From Shewanella maritima (GTDB lineage: Bacteria > Pseudomonadota > Gammaproteobacteria > Enterobacterales > Shewanellaceae), in NCBI RefSeq assembly GCF_004295345.1, contig NZ_CP036200.1:806001-870000 (forward strand): a stretch of DNA of 64,000 bases, in the 5' to 3' direction. The notes beneath the pieces were generated by a model. The model was not told the origin of the DNA and made no database searches. It saw only the letters and a program-made list of their open reading frames with translations. Each line of letters starts with the position of its first letter. Position 1 is the first letter of the stretch. A program made the translations under genes and the position numbers. Below, piece by piece: positions 56,666 through 64,000 of this stretch.

Positions 56666-56831
56666 CTACTCCCCAAAAAACACAAAAGCTTTCACTAAGA
56701 GGCCAGAGAATATAGGCTGAGATAGCAAAAATTAAACCTAAATATTAATTTAATCAGCAGCAAGCGTCATTAATGCTAATATGGCACCTTAACAAAAGTT
56801 GATTTAACAAACATGAATTCAAAGGCTCTAT

Positions 56832-57380
56832 ATGGATGCAATGACTTTTCTTGTCGATACCGTTTTTGATTTATACCTGATGGTTGTGATCCTACGTTTC
56901 TGGCTGCAGCTGGTACGCGCGGATTTCTACAACCCGTTTAGTCAGTTTGTAGTAAAAGCCACCCAACCGATTATTGCGCCGATGCGTCGCGTGCTGCCAT
57001 CGATTGGAAGCGTAGACACCTCATCGATTGTGCTAGCAATTCTGGTGGTGATGGCAAAATTGTTAGTACTTACTCTCATGGCTGGAGCCCAGTTTGATGC
57101 GCTAACGTTTATCTTGTATTCAGTTGTGGCAGTGCTTAAAAAGACAGGTGTATTGCTGTTCTGGATGCTGTTAATCCGCGCAATTTTGAGCTGGTTCAAC
57201 CAGGGCTACAACCCTGTAGTGATGATTATGGGGCAACTTACTGAGCCACTAATCGCGCCTATCCGCCGCATTATTCCACCTATCGGTGGTTTGGATTTAT
57301 CAGTACTGGTGCTGTTTATCGCGATGAACTTTTTAAATATTCTGTTTAGTCAGTACATCCCGTTTTGGGCTTTTATTTAA
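56832..57380 (+). CDS. yggT: YggT-family integral membrane protein
   Basis: The product has 182 residues with four membrane segments in two similar halves, each half followed by the conserved NPFSQFVVKATQPIIAPMRRVLPSIG and VMIMGQLTEPLIAPIRRIIPPIGG. This duplicated YGGT domain is the standard form. Function is not established; roles in osmotic tolerance or division have been proposed. It normally follows proC, and here a repeat array separates them. A strong terminator follows. Confidence 0.93.
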   Translation: MDAMTFLVDTVFDLYLMVVILRFWLQLVRADFYNPFSQFVVKATQPIIAPMRRVLPSIGSVDTSSIVLAILVVMAKLLVLTLMAGAQFDALTFILYSVVAVLKKTGVLLFWMLLIRAILSWFNQGYNPVVMIMGQLTEPLIAPIRRIIPPIGGLDLSVLVLFIAMNFLNILFSQYIPFWAFI

Positions 57381-57470
57381 TCAAAACAAAGCCAAGTACT
57401 CATTCGGGTACAGTAAGTAACTACTTACTTTAATATCGGAATAGTCCAACCAAGCTAAATCAATGAATAA

Positions 57471-57504
57471 GCCGTGATCATCTACTGGTTCACGGCTTTT
57501 TTTT
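57471..57504 (+). terminator. Terminator after yggT
   Basis: Stem gccgtga (57471-57477) / tcacggc (57490-57496), 12-base loop, then eight T. Confidence 0.9.
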
Positions 57505-57582
57505 GTTATTAAAAACGGTTACCCTGAACGGACTTAGATCACACTTCTATCTTCACTTATATCACCAAATCAAGGATGCAGT

Positions 57583-58023
57583 ATGTTGAGACAACTCAGC
57601 TTAGCCTTAGTTTTTGCCGCCTTAACGCTAATCAATGCCTCAGTACATGCTGAACAAAAGCAAGTGGTTGGTCAGTTTGAAATCCACTACATAGCGCTAG
57701 ACAGCACCTTCATTACGCCTGAAGTTGCCAGCACCTACGGCATAAAGCGTAGCCGTTACAATGGTTTGGTTAACATTACCGTGTTAGATACGCGCCAAGA
57801 CGGCAACCCTGCAGTTGCCGTTGATATTAAAGGCTTTGCCAAAAACTTACTTGATGCTCGCGCCGAACTCGAGTTTAAAGAAATACGTGAAGGACAAGCA
57901 ATTTACTACATCGCTCAAGTACCTTTTCGCGATGAAGAAGTTATCCACTTTAACTTAGCCATTCGCCATGACAACGAATTGAACACCAGCCTAAAGTTCA
58001 AGCAAAAATTCTATGTAAATTAA
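57583..58023 (+). CDS. DUF4426 exported protein
   Basis: The product has 146 residues with signal peptide LRQLSLALVFAALTLINASVHA. The mature part begins EQKQVVGQFEIHYIALDSTFITPEVASTYGIKRSRYNGLVNITVL, the DUF4426 block, and ends in an all-beta segment. Function is unknown; family members often sit between yggT and rdgB in Alteromonadales and Vibrionales, as here. AAGGA precedes the ATG. A terminator follows 51 bp after the stop. Confidence 0.88.
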   Translation: MLRQLSLALVFAALTLINASVHAEQKQVVGQFEIHYIALDSTFITPEVASTYGIKRSRYNGLVNITVLDTRQDGNPAVAVDIKGFAKNLLDARAELEFKEIREGQAIYYIAQVPFRDEEVIHFNLAIRHDNELNTSLKFKQKFYVN

Positions 58024-58074
58024 CTTCGACAATTCGAAGGAAAACTTCAGGCTCAACCAAGTCATGAGTTATTA

Positions 58075-58116
58075 AGGGCAGTAAGCAAAGCAGGCTTATT
58101 GCCCTTTTTCTTTTTG
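58075..58116 (+). terminator. Terminator after the DUF4426 gene
   Basis: Stem agggcagtaagc (58075-58086) / gcttattgccct (58094-58105), one mismatch, 7-base loop, then T-rich tail. Confidence 0.88.
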
Positions 58117-58237
58117 ATTACTGTTAAGTGCGTTAACCGCTAGCTTCATTAACCGCAAACTCAATAATCCAGTTCAAAACCATCAGATAGCAGAGTATGA
58201 TATGCGCCGATTTATCGTTTCTAGCTAGAGGTGCTTC

Positions 58238-58834
58238 ATGCAGCAAATCGTACTTGCCAGCGGCAACAAGGGTAAACTTGCCGAATTTGATCAAATGCTC
58301 GCCAAATTTAACATTCAGGTTCTGCCGCAAAGCCAATTTGATGTGCCAGAAGTCGCCGAAACCGGTACCACCTTTGTGGAAAATGCGATTATTAAGGCGC
58401 GTCATGCGGCCAAAATTACTGGCAAACCCGCCATTGCTGATGACTCAGGTATTGAGGTAGATGCGCTAAATGGTCAACCAGGCATCTATTCTGCGCGTTA
58501 TTCAGGTATTGATGCGACAGCGAAATCAAACTACGAAAGGCTATTACAAGCAATGAGCGGTGAGCAAAACCGGAGTGCTAGATTCCAATGCGTACTGGTA
58601 TACATGCGCCATGCTGATGACCCAACACCAATTATTTGTCAGGCTGCTTGGGAAGGTGAAATAAATCATGCGCCAGTGGGTGAGCAGGGCCATGGTTATG
58701 ACCCAATTTTTGTTGCTAACGGCTATGAACAAACGGCCGCTGAGCTATCAAGTGATGAGAAAAATGCCATCAGTCATCGCGGAAAAGCACTAGCCTTATT
58801 ACTAGAGGCATTTAAAGCCAAAAGCGTTATTTAG
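58238..58834 (+). CDS. rdgB: dITP/XTP pyrophosphatase RdgB
   Basis: The product has 198 residues. It hydrolyses dITP, ITP and XTP to monophosphates, keeping them out of nucleic acids. VLASGNKGKLAEFDQML at the N-terminus (phosphate site), ETGTTFVENAIIKARHAA, PAIADDSGIEVDALNGQPGIYSARY (catalytic Asp) and GHGYDPIFVANGYEQTAAEL, SHRGKAL are all in order. GAGG lies before the ATG. hemW follows 177 bp later, the usual pair. Confidence 0.96.
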   Translation: MQQIVLASGNKGKLAEFDQMLAKFNIQVLPQSQFDVPEVAETGTTFVENAIIKARHAAKITGKPAIADDSGIEVDALNGQPGIYSARYSGIDATAKSNYERLLQAMSGEQNRSARFQCVLVYMRHADDPTPIICQAAWEGEINHAPVGEQGHGYDPIFVANGYEQTAAELSSDEKNAISHRGKALALLLEAFKAKSVI

Positions 58835-59011
58835 CCAACTCGCTATTTTAGTTAGCACTTGAGTTAGAGCCTAAATTAGATTTCACATTAGAGCTTGAGT
58901 CGGATTTAGCTGAGCATGTTTAAATACCGCACCAAGGTCAGTAAACCCTAACTCAAGCTGTTTTAATGCCAGAATTTTTTAACCAATCCGCAATTTACCG
59001 AGGGCATTTGG

Positions 59012-60148
59012 ATGCTGCAGCTTCCCCCACTTAGTCTATATATCCATATTCCTTGGTGTGTACAAAAATGCCCCTATTGTGACTTCAACTCCCACGGACA
59101 AAACGGCGAGCTACCACAGCAGCAATATGTCGATGCCCTGCTGGAAGATCTAAAGCAGGATTTAAAATACGTCCATGGCAGACGTATCCATACCATCTTC
59201 ATTGGCGGCGGAACGCCATCATTATTTAGTGCTGCTGCAATCAAGCGCATCCTCGATGGTGCTAAGCAAATGATTGGTTTTGAAGATGATATCGAAATCA
59301 CCATGGAAGCGAACCCTGGCACCTTAGAGCATGATGATTTTAGCGCTTATCGACAAGCTGGTGTAACCAGGTTATCTATTGGTATTCAAAGCTTTTCAAA
59401 AGACAAGCTCAACTTACTCGGGCGTATCCACGACGACAACGAAGCGGTAGTCGCTGCAGCAAGCGCTAAACAGGCGCAATATCAAAGCTTCAACCTTGAT
59501 CTTATGCATGGTTTGCCAAGCCAAAGCTTTGATGAAGCCATGCAAGATATCGAGCAAGCTGCTGCGTTGCAGCCACCTCACCTATCCTGGTATCAGCTCA
59601 CCATTGAGCCCAACACTCTGTTTCATTCAAAGCCGCCACAGTTGCCAGATGATGAAAACCTGTGGCAAATTTATGAGCAAGGACAAAAGCGCCTAGCCGA
59701 ACTCGGTTATCAGCAATACGAAATATCAGCTTATGCCAAACCTGGCTTTCAATGTCGCCACAATCTCAACTATTGGCGCTTTGGTGACTATTTAGGTGTT
59801 GGTTGTGGCGCACACGGTAAAATTACCGATGTTGAAAACCATCGCATCATCCGCACAGTCAAAATTAAGCACCCAAAAGGCTACTTAAAAACTAACGACT
59901 ATACCTTTGACACTCAATACGTCGACAAAGATGAGCTGGCAATTGAATACTTGATGAACCGTTTGCGTTTGATTGAGCCAATTCTAAAATCAGAGTTTGA
60001 GCAAAGAACCGGCCTTGCTGCAAACTCACTTGATGAAGGAATGAAGCAAGCCAAAGAACGTGGGCTAATAAAAGAAACCGAACACCATTGGCAGCTCACA
60101 GCTAAAGGACAGATGTTTGTCAACGAAGTACTATCGCTATTCTTGTAA
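59012..60148 (+). CDS. hemW: Radical-SAM haem chaperone HemW
   Basis: The product has 378 residues. The radical-SAM cluster motif C16-x3-C20-x2-C23 lies in IHIPWCVQKCPYCDF. GGGTPSLF, MEANPGTLE, RLSIGIQSF, DLMHGLPSQ and the C-terminal winged-helix-like part (FEQRTGLAANS) match HemW. An earlier name was oxygen-independent coproporphyrinogen oxidase-like, but HemW lacks the extra Cys-rich features of HemN and acts in haem delivery. ATG at 59012 is the only sensible start. Confidence 0.95.
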   Translation: MLQLPPLSLYIHIPWCVQKCPYCDFNSHGQNGELPQQQYVDALLEDLKQDLKYVHGRRIHTIFIGGGTPSLFSAAAIKRILDGAKQMIGFEDDIEITMEANPGTLEHDDFSAYRQAGVTRLSIGIQSFSKDKLNLLGRIHDDNEAVVAAASAKQAQYQSFNLDLMHGLPSQSFDEAMQDIEQAAALQPPHLSWYQLTIEPNTLFHSKPPQLPDDENLWQIYEQGQKRLAELGYQQYEISAYAKPGFQCRHNLNYWRFGDYLGVGCGAHGKITDVENHRIIRTVKIKHPKGYLKTNDYTFDTQYVDKDELAIEYLMNRLRLIEPILKSEFEQRTGLAANSLDEGMKQAKERGLIKETEHHWQLTAKGQMFVNEVLSLFL

Positions 60149-60589
60149 TTAGTAGCACCTCGAGGCACAAACGAGGAGCAATCAAACCTGTGCTTATGGC
60201 AACCTTGCTGCCATAAGCATTAGTTGCATAAAAATACCCAGCAAATGGCAATTAACACTCCAAGCCGATCAACTTGCCGCTCATACTAAAATAGCAGATT
60301 GCGCTCATTTGATATGCTGATGCAGAATTATCTGCGTCAATTCCAAAGCTTCTACCACACACTCTAACCTTGCTAATACGCCCTGCCGTTAACAATGCAA
60401 CACACTTGCTAACATTTTTGTTAACACAAACGACTTTTCCTTTATTAGGATGTGCGCTGGATAATTCGCAATTTACTTAAACATCAACTGCTGAACCAAG
60501 CTATATCACGGTGCCTGTCACAACAAATAGCAACGTCAAATTCAGTAATTATTTAAGCTAGATTTACTCATCACTAATGGAAGTTAACG
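60149..60589. other. Gap between hemW and the DUF885 gene
   Basis: 441 bp without genes. One hairpin near the left end (separate entry). The rest shows nothing I can name; a promoter for the DUF885 gene is expected in 60480-60570. Confidence 0.5.
60191..60219 (+). terminator. Possible terminator after hemW
   Basis: Perfect 11-bp stem tgcttatggca (60191-60201) / tgccataagca (60209-60219), 7-base loop, but only a weak T-run follows. Confidence 0.45.
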
Positions 60590-62437
60590 ATGGCAATAAA
60601 AACCAAAACAACCCTCATCGCTCTCGCTATAGCAACCGTATTTGCAGGCACAGCTTGTACTAACGTCAACTCTTCAAGTTCAGCTACGCAACCTGTAGCA
60701 GAACAAGTAGAGGCTAAAACTGAATCGCAAAAAGCCAATGAGCTTTACCAAGCCATCTTTATGGAAAATGTGATGGCGAGCCCTGTGTACCAAACTTATC
60801 TTGGTATCAAGAAGGACTATGGTAAATGGGACGACATTAGCGATAAAAACACTGATGAAAATCTAGCTCGAGCTAAAAAACACCTTGCCCAACTTGCTAA
60901 AATTGACGTAACTCAGTTAGATGAGCAAACCGCACTTAGCCAAAAGTTATTGGTTGCTAATCTAGAAAACCAAATTGCTGATGATAAGTGGCGTCACCAC
61001 AACTATCCAGTTAACCAAATGTATGGCCTGCACTCTATGGTTGCATCATTTTTGATTAACCAACATCAAATTGCCGATGTTAGTGATGCTAAAGCCTACA
61101 TTAGCCGCTTAAACGGCACTAAGCCAATGCTCAAACAACTTGAAACTGAGCTGCAATTGCGTGCAGACAAAGGCATTATCGCGCCGAAATTTGTGTTCCC
61201 ATACGTTATTTCAGACAGTCAGAACATTATCACCGGTGCCCCATTTGATAACAGCGGCGCAGACAGCACACTGTGGGCAGACTTTAACCGCAAAATTGAT
61301 AAGTTAGAGTTAGATGCAGACAGCAAGCAAGCACTGTTAGATGAAGCAAAAGCTGCGCTCATTAACAACTTACAACCGGCATATAAGAGCCTAGTTAGCT
61401 ACTTAAACAAGTTAGAGCAACAAGCCGATACCCGTGATGGTGTGTGGAAGCTGCCTGAAGGTGATGTATTTTTCAATAACGCACTTAAGCGAACCACCAC
61501 AACAGACATGACATCTGAGCAAATCCACCAGCTAGGACTGAGTGAAGTCGCCCGCATTCACGGTGAGATGAAGCAAATCATGGCGAAAGTTGGCTTCAAA
61601 GGTAACCTGCAAGAATTCTTCACCTTTATGCGTGATGACGAGCAATTCTATTACCCAGAAACAGATGAAGGTAAAGCGGCTTACTTAAAAGAAGCAAAAG
61701 CCATGATTGACGTCATGGAGTCACGCTTAGATGAAGTATTTAAAATTAAACCTAAAGCGCCACTTGTCGTGCGTCAGGTCGAGGCATTCCGTGAAAAATC
61801 TGCGGGTAAGGCGTTCTATAGCCAGCCAGCGCCTGATGGTTCACTACCAGGCATTTACTATGCGAACCTTTACGACATGAAGGCCATGCCTAAATACCAA
61901 ATGGAAGCGCTTGCCTACCATGAAGGTATTCCAGGCCACCATATGCAAATCGCTATTTCACAAGAGCTTGAGGGCATTCCTATGTTCCGCAAGTTTGGCC
62001 GCTACACAGCTTACACTGAAGGCTGGGGACTCTATACCGAGTACTTCCCGAAAGAGATGGGCTTATACCAAGACCCTTATTCTGACTTTGGTCGTCTAGC
62101 AATGGAGTTATGGCGCGCGTGTCGTTTAGTGGTTGATACGGGTATTCACACCAAAAAGTGGACTCGTGAGCAAGGTATCGCATATTACGTTGATAACACG
62201 CCAAACGCTGAGTCTGATGCTATCAAGATGGTTGAGCGCCACGTAGTCATGCCATCTCAAGCTACCGCTTATAAAGTAGGTATGATCAAAATTCTAGAAT
62301 TACGTGAAGATGCCAAAGCTAAACTTGGCGACAAATTTGATATTCGCGACTTCCACACACTTATCTTAAAGAATGGTCCTCTGCCGCTTGATGTTTTAGA
62401 GCAGCAAGTTGACCAATGGGTTGCGAGTGTTAAGTAA
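60590..62437 (+). CDS. DUF885-family lipoprotein (putative zinc metallohydrolase)
   Basis: The product has 615 residues. The N-terminal signal TLIALAIATVFAGTAC has a Cys 23 residues in, so a lipoprotein is likely (weak lipobox GTAC), followed by a Ser-rich linker. The rest is the helical DUF885 fold. The metal-binding centre is YHEGIPGHHMQIAIS with later GWGLYTEYFPKEMG, where His and Glu of gluzincin-type carboxypeptidases would lie. Family members are thought to be peptidases but substrates are mostly unknown. A strong terminator follows; the gene stands alone. Confidence 0.88.
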   Translation: MAIKTKTTLIALAIATVFAGTACTNVNSSSSATQPVAEQVEAKTESQKANELYQAIFMENVMASPVYQTYLGIKKDYGKWDDISDKNTDENLARAKKHLAQLAKIDVTQLDEQTALSQKLLVANLENQIADDKWRHHNYPVNQMYGLHSMVASFLINQHQIADVSDAKAYISRLNGTKPMLKQLETELQLRADKGIIAPKFVFPYVISDSQNIITGAPFDNSGADSTLWADFNRKIDKLELDADSKQALLDEAKAALINNLQPAYKSLVSYLNKLEQQADTRDGVWKLPEGDVFFNNALKRTTTTDMTSEQIHQLGLSEVARIHGEMKQIMAKVGFKGNLQEFFTFMRDDEQFYYPETDEGKAAYLKEAKAMIDVMESRLDEVFKIKPKAPLVVRQVEAFREKSAGKAFYSQPAPDGSLPGIYYANLYDMKAMPKYQMEALAYHEGIPGHHMQIAISQELEGIPMFRKFGRYTAYTEGWGLYTEYFPKEMGLYQDPYSDFGRLAMELWRACRLVVDTGIHTKKWTREQGIAYYVDNTPNAESDAIKMVERHVVMPSQATAYKVGMIKILELREDAKAKLGDKFDIRDFHTLILKNGPLPLDVLEQQVDQWVASVK

Positions 62438-62468
62438 GCTAATACTTAGCTTATAGACATAAAATCGC

Positions 62469-62500
62469 TAAAAAGGACAAGCAAACGCTTGTCCTTTTTT
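62469..62500 (+). terminator. Terminator after the DUF885 gene
   Basis: Stem aaaggacaagc (62472-62482) / gcttgtccttt (62487-62497), 4-base loop, T-run after, A-run before; works in both directions. Confidence 0.92.
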
Positions 62501-62633
62501 GTTGCCACAATCACAGCACGCAACGGTTAGTATGAGTGATTAACTATCGGATAAAGCGTGCTTAGATACATCGCTAAGGTAGAAGCACGTAGACAAATAA
62601 GGCGAGTGTCACTGCAAGTCAGCTGAATTACAG

Positions 62634-62664
62634 GCAAAAAATAACCCCAGACAAAGTCTGGGGT
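62634..62664 (-). terminator. Second hairpin, minus-strand terminator-like
   Basis: Perfect 9-bp stem accccagac (62644-62652) / gtctggggt (62656-62664) with 3-base loop. On the minus strand ttatttttt follows. It would back up the LysR terminator. Confidence 0.5.
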
Positions 62665-62750
62665 ACCAAAATTAGGATGATGGTTTGAAGGCTCGCACTG
62701 TTTGATAAATAAAACAGCTGCCAGCTAAGATCCAAAACTGCGAAGTTGCT

Positions 62751-62807
62751 GATTTGTATATTTAAAAAAGAAGGGGTCATTTCTTTTTTAAATATAGGGT
62801 TCAAATC
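62751..62807. repeat. AT-rich inverted repeat
   Basis: Perfect 16-bp arms tatatttaaaaaagaa (62757-62772) and ttcttttttaaatata (62781-62796), loop ggggtcat, with outer gatttg/caaatc arms. Not a normal terminator (no G+C in the stem). Possibly the remnant of a small mobile element. Confidence 0.6.
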
Positions 62808-62948
62808 ATTTTGAATCAGATGAGGTCATTGTATTTATTTCAGAACAGAGTGCAATAGGACTTTTGCCCAGATCACCCTAAGCCATTGAAGTTAACTTTT
62901 TACCAATGTGATCAAGATCAACCTAAGCAACTGTTTCAATTGCAAAAA

Positions 62949-62980
62949 CAAAAAACCGCGAACTAATTCGCGGCTTTTTA
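62949..62980. terminator. Terminator of the LysR gene
   Basis: Stem ccgcgaa (62956-62962) / ttcgcgg (62967-62973). On the minus strand ttttttgttttt follows, 40 bp past the LysR stop; T-run also on the plus strand. Confidence 0.85.
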
Positions 62981-63020
62981 CTAAATTCCGAACAATGTTT
63001 TCACCATGTATGGTTGGTGA

Positions 63021-63962
63021 CTATTTGCGCATTTTATATAAATGCTCACATTTCGCGTCCCAATATGGCGGGCTACCAATGTGCTCTTTAATAAAGTCGA
63101 TAAACGCACTAACCTTAGGCGCTAAGTGCTTACGGCGTGGGTAAACAGCTTGCAGTGGTAAGTTATTGGTTAACTGCCACTCAGGTAACAACGGAACCAA
63201 GGTACCCTGCTCTAACTCATCTTCAAGCAGGTAGCTTGCAAGGTAAACCACACCCAAGCCACTTACTGCCGCAGACTTAAGCGCTGGTGCATTATCCACA
63301 CGGAAATTACCAGAAACGCCTATCTCGCAATAATCGTCACCTTTCTTAAACTGCCACATGCTGTGCTCATGCCACTCACCTTGGTAAACAAGGCAGTTAT
63401 GGTCAACTAGCTGTTCAGGGCGAGTTAAGGTGCCGTGCTTAGCAATATAATCAGGCGACGCAGCTAACAAGAACTGACACTTCATTAGTGGCCTGGCAAC
63501 CATGCCAAGTGGTAACTGCTCAGACATAGTTAACAGTAGATCTAAGCCTTCACTTACTACGTCAACCTTATGATCAAGCAAGCTCACCTGCAGTTCTAAC
63601 TCAGGGTGCTTTGCCATAAACTCTGGCAGTGCCGGAATGATGTGCATGGTACCGAAAGACTGGGAAATACCCACCTTAAGTACACCACGAGTTGCATCAT
63701 TGAGGTTATGCACACTGGCAACAGCTTGCTCAGCATCACGCAGTAGCTCTTCACCTTGAAGGTAAAGCAGATTACCCGCCTCAGTTAAACTTAAACTACG
63801 TGTCGTACGTTGAATAAGTTGCACACCAAGTTTGTGTTCTAAGTCAGCGACTTGAGTACTCACTTTGGATTTAGAAATCCCAAGACGTCTAGCAGCAGCA
63901 CTAAAACTGCCTGCTCGAGCCACATGGGTAAAAATTGCAATGGGTTCTAACAGTTCTAACAT
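63021..63962 (-). CDS. LysR-family transcriptional regulator
   Basis: The product has 313 residues from the ATG at 63962, with AAGG upstream; a TTG ten codons earlier is less likely. The N-terminal winged helix-turn-helix reads FTHVARAGSFSAAARRLGISKSKVSTQVADLEHKLGVQLIQRTTRSLSLTEAG (residues ~7-60). A LysR substrate domain follows (RGVLKVGISQSFGTMHIIPALPEF, LVPLLPEW). It matches the CrgA/DsdC-like group that often represses or activates a divergent gene, which would lie beyond the right edge. The ligand cannot be told. Ends at a clear terminator. Confidence 0.9.
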   Translation of the reverse strand: MLELLEPIAIFTHVARAGSFSAAARRLGISKSKVSTQVADLEHKLGVQLIQRTTRSLSLTEAGNLLYLQGEELLRDAEQAVASVHNLNDATRGVLKVGISQSFGTMHIIPALPEFMAKHPELELQVSLLDHKVDVVSEGLDLLLTMSEQLPLGMVARPLMKCQFLLAASPDYIAKHGTLTRPEQLVDHNCLVYQGEWHEHSMWQFKKGDDYCEIGVSGNFRVDNAPALKSAAVSGLGVVYLASYLLEDELEQGTLVPLLPEWQLTNNLPLQAVYPRRKHLAPKVSAFIDFIKEHIGSPPYWDAKCEHLYKMRK

Positions 63963-64000
63963 GGAAGTCGCCTTAAATTGATTACGACACAAAAGTATTA

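Larger units (their letters stand above)
56202..56831. other. Gene-free stretch between proC and yggT, filled with REP-like and decayed tandem repeats
   Basis: The conserved proC-yggT pair is split by 630 bp of repeats (56228-56665, separate entries). The remainder (56670-56831) should carry a promoter for yggT; I see no clear one. Open frames on the minus strand here read through repeats only. Confidence 0.65.
62438..63020. other. Gap with several hairpins between the DUF885 gene and the LysR gene
   Basis: 583 bp without a gene. Contains terminators at 62469-62500 and 62949-62980, a GC-rich hairpin at 62644-62664 and an AT-rich inverted repeat at 62751-62807. Nothing else recognised. Confidence 0.6.

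Noticed and set aside
56139..56685. Minus-strand open frames rich in R, H, S between proC and yggT
   Set aside because: They read through palindromic and 30-bp repeats; their peptides are translated repeats, with no ribosome site or family.
1..64000. tRNA, rRNA or riboswitch genes
   Set aside because: Read the gaps on both strands and saw none; a covariance-model search was not possible.

Overview
The window looks like chromosomal DNA of a marine gammaproteobacterium, probably Alteromonadales (Shewanella, Colwellia, Thalassotalea or Pseudoalteromonas type). This rests on moderate-to-low G+C judged by eye, the conserved neighbourhood ruvX-yqgE and pilU-pilT // yggS-proC-yggT-DUF4426-rdgB-hemW, a TATACCAATT-ended small inverted-repeat element, and a glucosylglycerate gene set. 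No rRNA, tRNA, phage module, integrase or CRISPR array was seen. The genus is inference.

Region 1 (1-11.4 kb): surface and secreted proteins. A giant minus-strand gene starts at 9227 and runs off the left edge. Its product has a signal peptide, several DUF11-like domains, Ig-like domains, an array of twelve nearly identical 93-residue cadherin/He_PIG-like repeats, and an FG-GAP/VCBS-type region. Divergent from it are a small exported protein of unknown function and an exported protein ending in a Peptidase_S74 (tail-spike chaperone) domain.

Region 2 (11.4-41.6 kb): a 30 kb, all-minus-strand polysaccharide cluster. It runs in transcription order wecA, a lipoprotein, kpsD/wza-like, wzm, wzt, kpsE-like, rmlA-rmlC-rmlD-rmlB, manC, manB, a coiled-coil protein, a glycosyltransferase, a large coiled-coil protein with a methyltransferase-like head, a sulfotransferase, an HMGL-type aldolase, a HAD hydrolase, a CMP-Kdo synthetase, three glycosyltransferase-type genes interleaved with uxs and ugd, then gmd, a GSCFA-domain gene and fcl. 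Together these predict dTDP-rhamnose, GDP-mannose, GDP-fucose, UDP-glucuronate, UDP-xylose and a CMP-activated ulosonate, and an ABC-transporter-exported, probably sulfated capsule or O-polysaccharide. Three genes here (rmlA twice, kpsE-like, aldolase) are broken by -1 shifts that all lie in runs of G on the coding strand. These are either systematic homopolymer errors or real inactivation.

Region 3 (42-47.3 kb): a DUF4136 lipoprotein and a three-gene operon for the compatible solute glucosylglycerate (a HAD phosphatase of the mannosyl-3-phosphoglycerate phosphatase family, gpgS, and a GH13 sucrose/glucosylglycerate phosphorylase).

Region 4 (47.3-64 kb): housekeeping genes. These are a small GIY-YIG protein, ruvX, yqgE, a SUI1/YciH-like factor, hemH, a glutathione peroxidase, pilT/pilU, yggS, proC, yggT, a DUF4426 protein, rdgB, hemW, a DUF885 lipoprotein and a LysR regulator. 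Gaps in regions 3 and 4 carry fifteen 27-bp palindromic elements of two stem types (A and B) that share one loop sequence and sit in opposite orientations, a REP/BIME-like family.
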